Shown: one piece after another, positions 15,425 through 20,713 of the stretch
Numbering within the stretch: position 1 is the stretch's first letter
Layout of the letters: every line of letters starts with the position of its first letter
Assembly (NCBI GenBank): GCA_040081265.1
Contig: JBEBGV010000073.1
Span: 1 to 20,713 of the forward strand
From: JBEBGV01 sp040081265
Lineage (GTDB): Bacteria; Acidobacteriota; Vicinamibacteria; Vicinamibacterales; UBA2999
Direction: 5' to 3'
Length of the DNA: 20,713 bases
The notes under the pieces: model-generated
The model's database searches: none
The model's input: only the letters and a program-made list of their open reading frames with translations
Told to the model about the DNA's origin: nothing
Made by a program: the position numbers and the translations under genes

Positions 15425-16006
15425 ATGAACAGAATGCTTGCGATGACCGTCGTGTCCCTGGCGCTCAGTGCGCCCGTCTTCGCCCAGAGCCGCGACATGG
15501 GTCCCATGTCTCCGTGTACCCTGACCCCCGCCCAGATTGAGGAAGGCCGCAAGGTGGCCCTTCAGTTCTTCGCTCCGGGCGTGGATCGTCTGTCGATCAC
15601 TGATCCCAGCTACAAGCAGCACAATCCTGCGTTCATCAAGGGAGCGCGTGATGCGGGCATGACCGATTTCGAGTACTTCAAGGCGCGCTTTGGTGGTCCA
15701 CCCGCTGCACGCGGCGGCGGCGCCCCCGGCGGCGGGCCGAGGGCCGGCGGTCCAGCAGGTCCCCAGCCGCCGCCGGGCAACCAGACCGAGCTCGTTGCGA
15801 CCGAGTGTGACGTCACGACGATCATGCACCGGGCCAATCGTCAGGATCCGACCGCTGCCCCGGGCACGTTCTACGAGGCATTCACCTTCGACATGTTCCG
15901 CGTGCGCAATGGCAAGCTGGTCGAGCACTGGGACGGGGCGGTGATCAACCCGCCGAACCCGAACGCCGGCCAGGGTGGTGCGCCTGGAGCCGGGCGGGGT
16001 AACTGA
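15425..16006 (+). CDS. Exported SnoaL-like (NTF2-fold) protein, copy 2
   Basis: The 193-residue tandem paralogue of the preceding gene has a signal peptide ending VFAQ (residues 1-21). I use the ATG at 15425, with GAGGAAG six bases upstream; an in-frame ATG at 15410 would extend the N-terminus by 5 residues. Conserved features are EGRKVALQFF, YKQHNPAFIKGARDAGM, a Gly/Pro/Arg-rich linker, and FYEAFTFDMFRVRNGKLVEHWDGAVINPP. The cysteines C31 and C128 correspond to those of copy 1. The 30-base gap suggests one operon. The pair arose by gene duplication; the substrate is unknown. Confidence 0.82.
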   Translation: MNRMLAMTVVSLALSAPVFAQSRDMGPMSPCTLTPAQIEEGRKVALQFFAPGVDRLSITDPSYKQHNPAFIKGARDAGMTDFEYFKARFGGPPAARGGGAPGGGPRAGGPAGPQPPPGNQTELVATECDVTTIMHRANRQDPTAAPGTFYEAFTFDMFRVRNGKLVEHWDGAVINPPNPNAGQGGAPGAGRGN

Positions 16007-16053
16007 AGGCGCCGAGCATCGACGCAGTTCCTGGTCGCTCGAGATGCGGCCTT

Positions 16054-16085
16054 GCCGGGGGTGAGGTGAGTGCCTTGCCCCCGGC
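16054..16085 (+). terminator. GC-rich hairpin after the SnoaL-like pair
   Basis: GCCGGGGG (16054-16061) and CCCCCGGC (16078-16085) form an 8-bp stem with a 16-base loop. No T-run follows, so termination is only suggested. It lies 48 bases after the stop of the second SnoaL-like gene. Confidence 0.4.
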
Positions 16086-16142
16086 CGTAGGTCCCAGCGC
16101 GAAGTCTTCCCCTGGCTCGCAGCACACCATCAGCCGACCAGA

Positions 16143-16148
16143 TAAAAT
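16143..16148 (+). promoter_or_regulatory. -10-like box TAAAAT before the thiolase
   Basis: TAAAAT (5 of 6 consensus bases), in the AT-rich GATAAAATAAAAC patch, ends 9 bases before the ATG at 16158. This implies a very short or absent leader; no Shine-Dalgarno or clear -35 is present. Confidence 0.4.
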
Positions 16149-16157
16149 AAAACGCCT

Positions 16158-17348
16158 ATGAGAGATGCATTGATTGTGTCCGCTGTTCGTACGCCCGTGG
16201 GTCGTGCCGGAGGGGCTCTGGCCGACGTGCGGCCAGACGATCTGGCGGCGCTCGTTCTACGCAGTGTCGTTGACCGGGCTGGATTTGACCCGGCGCGCCT
16301 CGATGACGTGATTCTGGGATGCACGAACCAGGGTGGCGAGGACAATCGCGACGTTGCCCGCATGGCCGTCCTCCTGGCGGGCTTCCCAATCGAGGTGGCG
16401 GGCCAGACCGTCAACCGCCTGTGCGGCTCGGGTCTCCAGGCGGTGGCGAGCGCTGCTCAGGCGATCAAGGCCGGTGAGGGCAGCGCCTTCATTGCTGGCG
16501 GCGTCGAGAGCATGACCCGAGCGCCGTATGTGATGCTCAAGTCGGCGACCCCGTGGAATCGCGACCTCCCGCCGTTCTCGGATTCAACTCTCGGGTGGCG
16601 TTTCATCAACCCCCGCATGAACAAGGACTGGACGATTTCACTGGGGATGACGGCCGAGAAGGTCGCCCGGGAGCACGGCATTTCGCGTCAGGACCAGGAC
16701 GCGTTTGCGGCTGAGAGTCAGAGACGCGCCTCGGCTGCGATCAGAGACGGTGTCTTCAAGGACGAGACCGTGCCGGTTTCGATTCCCCAGAAGAAGGGCA
16801 ATCCGGTCATCGTTGAGGTCGACGAACATCCGCGGCCCGACGTCACCGTTGAGAAGCTCGCGACCATGCGCCCCGCATTCACGGCGGATGGGTCGGTTAC
16901 GGCCGGTAATTCAAGCGGGATCAACGACGGAGCCTCAGCGCTGCTGCTGGTGGCCGACGGCACGACCGGTGTCGGCAAGCCGCTCGCGCGGGTGGTGTCG
17001 TCTGCGGTCGTCGGCCTCGATCCCTCGGTGATGGGCCTTGGACCGATTCCGGCGACCCGCAAGGTGCTCGAGCGTGCAGGGATGAAGATCGACCAGATCG
17101 ACCTCTTCGAACTCAATGAAGCATTTGCGTCGCAGTCGCTTGCCTGCATCCGCGAGCTGCAGCTCGATCCCGCCAAGGTCAACGTCTACGGCGGCGCGAT
17201 CGCGATGGGTCATGCGCTCGGATCATCTGGCTCACGCATCCTGACGACGCTCGTGCACGGGCTTCATCGCCGCCAGGCCCGGTACGGGCTGGCGACGATG
17301 TGTATCGGTGTGGGTCAGGGCATTGCCATGATCGTGGAGAGAGCCTGA
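16158..17348 (+). CDS. Thiolase, PcaF-like (beta-ketoadipyl-CoA thiolase / acetyl-CoA acyltransferase)
   Basis: The 396-residue thiolase has C89 in NRLCGSG, H352 in AMGHALG and C382 in CIGVGQG as active-site residues, and NEAFASQ near 316. The segment GCTNQGGEDNRDVARMAVLLAGFP is characteristic of the PcaF/PaaJ branch, which thiolyses beta-ketoadipyl-CoA to succinyl-CoA and acetyl-CoA. In this context it would end the hydroquinone route after maleylacetate reductase, but a beta-ketoadipate CoA-transferase is not in the window. A general acetyl-CoA acetyltransferase remains possible. The usual GHPLG is GHALG here. The ATG lacks a Shine-Dalgarno and has a -10-like box just upstream. Confidence 0.88.
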   Translation: MRDALIVSAVRTPVGRAGGALADVRPDDLAALVLRSVVDRAGFDPARLDDVILGCTNQGGEDNRDVARMAVLLAGFPIEVAGQTVNRLCGSGLQAVASAAQAIKAGEGSAFIAGGVESMTRAPYVMLKSATPWNRDLPPFSDSTLGWRFINPRMNKDWTISLGMTAEKVAREHGISRQDQDAFAAESQRRASAAIRDGVFKDETVPVSIPQKKGNPVIVEVDEHPRPDVTVEKLATMRPAFTADGSVTAGNSSGINDGASALLLVADGTTGVGKPLARVVSSAVVGLDPSVMGLGPIPATRKVLERAGMKIDQIDLFELNEAFASQSLACIRELQLDPAKVNVYGGAIAMGHALGSSGSRILTTLVHGLHRRQARYGLATMCIGVGQGIAMIVERA

Positions 17349-17354
17349 ATGGTA

Positions 17355-17433
17355 TGCGGTAGGCAGTAGGCGGTGTAGAACGCCCTACCGATTTTGGGCT
17401 GCTGACTGCCTACTGCCTACTGCCTACTGCCTA
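17355..17433. repeat. Inverted heptamer array (GGCAGTA / TACTGCC) between convergent genes
   Basis: Left arm units TGCGGTA, GGCAGTA, GGCGGTG (17355-17375) face right arm units GACTGCC and three perfect TACTGCC (17404-17431) plus TA. The arms are complementary and can fold into a stem spanning the 75-base gap, probably serving both convergent transcripts. The stop codon of the minus-strand PEGA gene (CTA at 17424-17426) lies within the perfect part, so the last three codons (Thr, Arg, Gln) and the stop are repeat-derived. Confidence 0.85.
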
Positions 17434-18263
17434 GTAAGGCTGACGTTCACGGTCTCCGTGGCGCCAGCCCTGATCTCCAGCGTGCGCGTGAAGGTCTGAA
17501 ACCCTTCACGTCGCACCTCGAGCCGGTGGTTGCCGGGCGCGAGCTGCACCAGCAGGCGTTCGTCTCCGTTGGGACCATCCCACCGTTCCCCGTCAATCAG
17601 GACATCCGCCCCGCCCGGTTGCACTCGCACGGACAAGACGCCAAAGTTCGAATCCTCCTGAGCTCCTGCTCGTGGTGCTGGGGCTGAGTCCGGTCTGTCC
17701 GGTGTTCGAGTGTCGGGGCGCGGCCGAGGCTCGTTTCGTTCCGGACGCCGTGTGGGCGGACCGGGTACGGGTCTCGACTCTGCCTCTGCGGGTGCGGCAG
17801 GCCGCGTTTCCTGGACGTCCCCGGGCTGGACGCGTTCCAGTGCGTCCTTGATGGTTACCGTCGAGAGCGGCTGGATGTAGAGACGGCGCCGGAGAGTTCG
17901 ATACCCGTCCGCCCAGACGGCTATTTCATGCTCACCCGGTTCCACGCGAAGGCGCTGGAAGGCGCCATCGAAGTCATCGACGTTACCGGCGAAGTACCCG
18001 TCTACGTACACCTCGGCGGTCCTGGGATCAACTTGCAGTCGCACGGACGCTCCGTCGTAGTAGTAGCGCTGGCCGTAGGAATACGGCCCATACCAGCCAT
18101 ACGGCCACCACGGATCGTAGTACCGCGGATAGCCCGTGACGATGACCGTCGTCGGAGGACGCGCAACCCGCACCGCGCGGCGCTGGGCCTGAGCATCAGC
18201 GGGCCAGAAGGAAAGGGAAACCACCGCCAGAAGCGAGGCAGTGAGCAGACGATTGGGAGTCAC
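17424..18263 (-). CDS. Exported protein with two PEGA domains
   Basis: The 279-residue protein has a signal peptide (residues 1-27, ending DAQAQ). A Tyr/Pro/Trp-rich stretch follows (YPRYYDPWWPYGWYGPYSYG), then PEGA domain 1 (about 75-140, VDPRTAEVYVDGYFAGNVDDF and VEPGEHEIAVWADGY), a long Pro/Arg-rich disordered linker (about 150-205) and PEGA domain 2 (about 208-276, VQPGGADVLIDGERW and LAPGNHRLEVRREGF). PEGA domains occur in surface-exposed proteins. The GTG start has GGAGG five bases upstream, which settles it. The last residues TRQ and the stop are encoded by a heptamer repeat. The gene is downstream of the sensor kinase on the same strand, with an 83-base gap. Confidence 0.87.
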   Translation of the reverse strand: MTPNRLLTASLLAVVSLSFWPADAQAQRRAVRVARPPTTVIVTGYPRYYDPWWPYGWYGPYSYGQRYYYDGASVRLQVDPRTAEVYVDGYFAGNVDDFDGAFQRLRVEPGEHEIAVWADGYRTLRRRLYIQPLSTVTIKDALERVQPGDVQETRPAAPAEAESRPVPGPPTRRPERNEPRPRPDTRTPDRPDSAPAPRAGAQEDSNFGVLSVRVQPGGADVLIDGERWDGPNGDERLLVQLAPGNHRLEVRREGFQTFTRTLEIRAGATETVNVSLTRQ

Positions 18264-18346
18264 GACGACCTCCGTAGACGGCAGGCGAGGACCGAATCGA
18301 GGAGTGCAAGCGTCGTTCCGTGCGGTGACATCCGGATTACAGGGAT

Positions 18347-19795
18347 TCAGACCGGTAACGTGATGTCGAAGACAGCACCGTCCTCGTTTCTGGCCGAAAT
18401 AGTCCCCCCGTGAGCGTCCACGATGGTCTTCACGATGGACAGGCCGAGGCCGCTGCCGGCGGATGCGCGGGCGGCGTCCGCCTTATAGAAGCGGTCGAAG
18501 ATCAGAGGCAGGTGCTCCGGAGCGATACCCGGACCATTGTCGCGAACCGTCAGGCGGATAGTGTCCCCCGTTCTCTGCGCTGCCATGGTCAGCGTCCCGC
18601 CATCGGGGAGGTGTCGCAGTGCGTTGGCCGCCAGGTTCTGGAGCACCTGCTCCAGCCGATCCATGTCTCCGGTAATCGCCTCGGCGTCGGGACCGATCTG
18701 CCGGATGAAGGCAATGCGCCGTTCCGTGAACTGCCGTTCATACCGCGTGGCGACTCTGGAAAAAAGAGCACTGACGGGAACGGGATCCCGGCGCAGCGCG
18801 GCACCGCCACCCTCGAGCCGCGCCAGGTCCAGCAGGTCGCCCACGATCCGCTCGAGTCGTCGCGTTTCTTCATCAACGATGCGCAGATACCGCTCACGCA
18901 TCGAGGCATCCAGCCGCAGTTCGGCCATCGCCAGTGTCTCCACATACCCGCGCATCGCGGTCAGCGGCGTCATCAGTTCATGTGAGACATCGGCGAGCAG
19001 CTGACGGCGGGCACGGTCGGCGGCGGCGAGCGCGTCCACCCGAGCCTGAAGGTCGGCTGCCATCCGGTTGAACGACCGAGCCAGCGACGCAACTTCGTCA
19101 GCGCCGTGCTCGGGCGCCCTCGCGGTCACATCGCCGGCACCGAAGCGTCGCGCCGCCGCTTCGAGCTCGCCCAGCCGCTTCCTCACCGGCCCGAAGACCA
19201 GTGCAGACGACGCGGCCGCACCAATGGCGAGCAGCACGAGACCACTCACCGCCATCGTTGGCCCGAGCTCTCCCAGCACGTTCGCGAGGGGTGGGGAACC
19301 GGCCGGCACCGCGACCAGTCCGACGACTCCCCCGTTTATCACGATCGGCATGAATGATGGACCTGCGGCGACGACACCGGGACGTCGCAGGCGTTGCAGC
19401 GGACGTCCGGCGTTGGCGCGTGCCAGAGCCACGCGAGCGTTTCTCACGAGAGCGGGCGGGACCGCGCGGCGGCTGGTGATGTTACGGCCATCGGTGAAGA
19501 CCACAACAAAGGGTTGAGCACTGCGACCGTACTCGGTGGTCACATGTGCGGCCACGTCTAGCCGGGGGTCTTCCTCGAGCCGTTCGCGGATGTCGGAGGC
19601 AACCAGTTCAGCCAGCCGGGCGTTTGACGTCGCTGGGAAGAGGCCTCCAGTGTTGCGCGCCATCCACACGAACAGCGCGCCCTGTGCAACCAGGAGCACG
19701 GCGAGAAAGCCGACGAAACCAAGCGCAACGCGCCAGTACAGGCTGCGATACCAGGTCTGTCCTGACGACCCTTGGCTCGAGGCAGCTCTAGCCAT
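18347..19795 (-). CDS. Sensor histidine kinase (HAMP, HisKA, HATPase)
   Basis: The 482-residue inner-membrane kinase has TM1 at 23-45, a periplasmic sensor region to about 180, TM2 at 181-202 and a HAMP linker at about 203-255. The HisKA box SHELMTPL carries the phospho-acceptor H272. ATP-binding boxes follow: N box LQNLAANALRHLP, DNGPGIAP (G1), the FDRFYK F box and GSGLGLSIVK (G2). The organisation is that of BaeS/PhoR-type kinases. The ATG at 19795 overlaps the end of the regulator gene by 8 bases and has an AAGG six bases upstream, so translation is likely coupled. A GTG at 19816 is the alternative. The signal sensed is unknown. Confidence 0.92.
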   Translation of the reverse strand: MARAASSQGSSGQTWYRSLYWRVALGFVGFLAVLLVAQGALFVWMARNTGGLFPATSNARLAELVASDIRERLEEDPRLDVAAHVTTEYGRSAQPFVVVFTDGRNITSRRAVPPALVRNARVALARANAGRPLQRLRRPGVVAAGPSFMPIVINGGVVGLVAVPAGSPPLANVLGELGPTMAVSGLVLLAIGAAASSALVFGPVRKRLGELEAAARRFGAGDVTARAPEHGADEVASLARSFNRMAADLQARVDALAAADRARRQLLADVSHELMTPLTAMRGYVETLAMAELRLDASMRERYLRIVDEETRRLERIVGDLLDLARLEGGGAALRRDPVPVSALFSRVATRYERQFTERRIAFIRQIGPDAEAITGDMDRLEQVLQNLAANALRHLPDGGTLTMAAQRTGDTIRLTVRDNGPGIAPEHLPLIFDRFYKADAARASAGSGLGLSIVKTIVDAHGGTISARNEDGAVFDITLPV

Positions 19796-20492
19796 CGGCC
19801 ACCTTGTAGCCGGCACCCCACACGGTCAGGATGATCTGCGGATGCGAGGGATCTACTTCGATTTTGCGGCGTACGCGCTTGACGAGTGTGTCGACGCTGC
19901 GCACGGTGACGAAGGTGTCTTCACGCCAGATGCGACGGAGCAACGCATCGCGACTGAAGACGATGCCCGGTCTGGCCAGCAGCGTCTGAAGCAGATTGAA
20001 CTCGTGCGCGGTGAGCGTCACCTCCTGCCCACCCACAAGAACTCGCCGGCGGGCCGGGTCCAGGTCGAGGTGTTTGTAGATGAGGGGCTGGGCAGGCGCG
20101 GCGTCATCGTCGAGCGCACGTCGTCTGAGCAGCGCGCGCACTCGCGCCGTCAGCTCGCGCACGCCAAAGGGTTTGGTCAGATAGTCGTCGGCGCCGCTGT
20201 CGAGTCCCAGCACCTTGTCCGCCTCCTCCCGCCTGGCAGTCAGCATCAGGATCGGCACCGCTGAGTTGAGGTCGCTTCTCCGCAGGGCACGGCAGACCGC
20301 GACCCCGTCGAGCTTCGGCAACATCAGGTCCAGGACGACGAGCGCGAACGCCTGATGCTGGGCCAGTTCCAGCGCTTCGAGTCCGTTGGCCGCCTGGACG
20401 CAGGTGAAGCCCTCGACGCCGAGGTGCAGGCAGACGAGGTCACGAATGTTGGCTTCGTCCTCGACAACGAGCACGGGCTGGTGGCTGTCCAC
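19788..20492 (-). CDS. OmpR/PhoB-family response regulator
   Basis: The 234-residue DNA-binding regulator has a receiver domain (1-115) with acidic pocket EDE (11-13), phospho-acceptor D55 in LVVLDLMLP, T85 and K107 in TKPFG. A winged-helix C-terminal domain (about 130-230) has LTAHEFNLLQTLL and VRSVDTLVKRVRRKIE. The GTG at 20492 gives the family's normal length; a GTG at 20537 would add 15 residues unlike receiver starts. It is cotranscribed with the kinase at 18347-19795 and divergent from the exported Gly/Arg-rich protein at the right edge, a likely target. Control of its own promoter is not visible. Confidence 0.92.
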   Translation of the reverse strand: MDSHQPVLVVEDEANIRDLVCLHLGVEGFTCVQAANGLEALELAQHQAFALVVLDLMLPKLDGVAVCRALRRSDLNSAVPILMLTARREEADKVLGLDSGADDYLTKPFGVRELTARVRALLRRRALDDDAAPAQPLIYKHLDLDPARRRVLVGGQEVTLTAHEFNLLQTLLARPGIVFSRDALLRRIWREDTFVTVRSVDTLVKRVRRKIEVDPSHPQIILTVWGAGYKVADG

Positions 20493-20532
20493 GCACCCAT
20501 CGTAGGGCAAACATCCGGCCCGCGTTGCCACT

Positions 20533-20549
20533 GTCACCGTTTCTTCACA
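20533..20549. promoter_or_regulatory. Two half-sites 11 bases apart, candidate response-regulator site
   Basis: GTCACC (20533-20538) and TTCACA (20544-20549) share TCAC with an offset of 11 bases, the half-site period typical of OmpR/PhoB-family sites. They lie in the gap between the regulator and the divergent exported protein. The match is short and could be chance. Confidence 0.25.
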
Positions 20550-20606
20550 CTCCTGACGTGCCTCTGTCGCTGGTGTTTCCGTCCAATGGGAACAGGAGGA
20601 TTCAAC

Positions 20607-20713
20607 ATGACTCGTTTTCGGTGGATTACTTCATTCGCTCTTCTGGCTGTCCTCGCGACTGGGACGTGCGTGCTCGCGCAAGGGCCAGGTGGTCGCGGTG
20701 GCCGTCCCGGGCC
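20607..20713 (+). CDS. N-terminus of an exported Gly/Arg-rich protein (cut by window edge)
   Basis: The 35 visible residues are a signal peptide (basic MTRFRW, hydrophobic LLAVLATGTCVLA, then Gln) followed by a GPGGRGGRPG run. The ATG has AGGAGG seven bases upstream, a strong Shine-Dalgarno. Small exported proteins with this start, next to a two-component system, are often Spy/CpxP-like periplasmic chaperones with LTxxQ motifs, but the informative part lies beyond the edge. The divergent arrangement with the response regulator supports control by it. Confidence 0.7.
   Translation, partial: MTRFRWITSFALLAVLATGTCVLAQGPGGRGGRPG

Noticed and set aside
14705..15928. Minus-strand open frame (407 codons) opposite the SnoaL-like pair
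   Set aside because: The plus-strand genes have signal peptides, Shine-Dalgarno sites and paralogy; the antisense product has no family features.
17355..17433. Possible CRISPR array
   Set aside because: The units are 7 bases long, contiguous and inverted, with no spacers and no cas genes; it is a short tandem repeat.

Overview
The window is high-GC, densely coded bacterial DNA with 18 genes I can support, one of them cut by the right edge. Exported proteins with Tat or Sec signals, Gly/Pro/Arg-rich linkers inserted into unrelated exported proteins, small c-type haem proteins, a DUF4159 protein and a PEGA-domain protein together suggest a chromosomal segment of a soil or sediment Acidobacteriota (Vicinamibacteria-like). 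This assignment is inferred from gene style; no rRNA or marker gene is present.

Left part (1-7749): two direct repeats that look like an insertion-sequence end (46-98) precede a Tat-exported protein made of two fused alpha/beta-hydrolase domains. Then come an exported metallo-beta-lactamase-fold hydrolase, a small haem-binding protein, a DUF4159 protein, a ferritin-like protein and a second, paralogous tandem hydrolase.

Middle part (7801-17348): a scattered hydroquinone-degradation set. HapC/HapD-type hydroquinone 1,2-dioxygenase (14103-14603 and 13116-14075) would open hydroquinone to 4-hydroxymuconic semialdehyde. The aldehyde dehydrogenase (11484-12983) would oxidise this to maleylacetate, and maleylacetate reductase (7801-8859) would give beta-ketoadipate. 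A PcaF-like thiolase (16158-17348) could cleave beta-ketoadipyl-CoA to succinyl-CoA and acetyl-CoA. A 12-TM MFS transporter is divergent from the reductase and may import the aromatic substrate. Two c-type cytochrome (cytochrome c'-like) proteins and a tandem pair of exported SnoaL-like proteins are interspersed. The enzyme that makes hydroquinone and the beta-ketoadipate CoA-transferase are not in the window. The exported tandem hydrolases could release phenolic substrates from esters, but that is conjecture.

Right part (17424-20713): a PEGA-domain surface protein, then an OmpR/PhoB-type response regulator and sensor kinase that overlap by 8 bases. The kinase/regulator pair is divergent from the start of a small exported Gly/Arg-rich protein, possibly a Spy/CpxP-like chaperone.

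Non-coding structure: three heptamer repeat arrays each contain the stop codon of a minus-strand gene. Several genes lack a Shine-Dalgarno but have a -10-like box 6-9 bases before the start codon, which suggests leaderless mRNAs. Six hairpins, most of them terminator-like, lie between genes. No tRNA, rRNA, CRISPR array or intact transposase was seen. No gene-free stretch exceeds 300 bases; the longest are 1-234 and 14604-14827.
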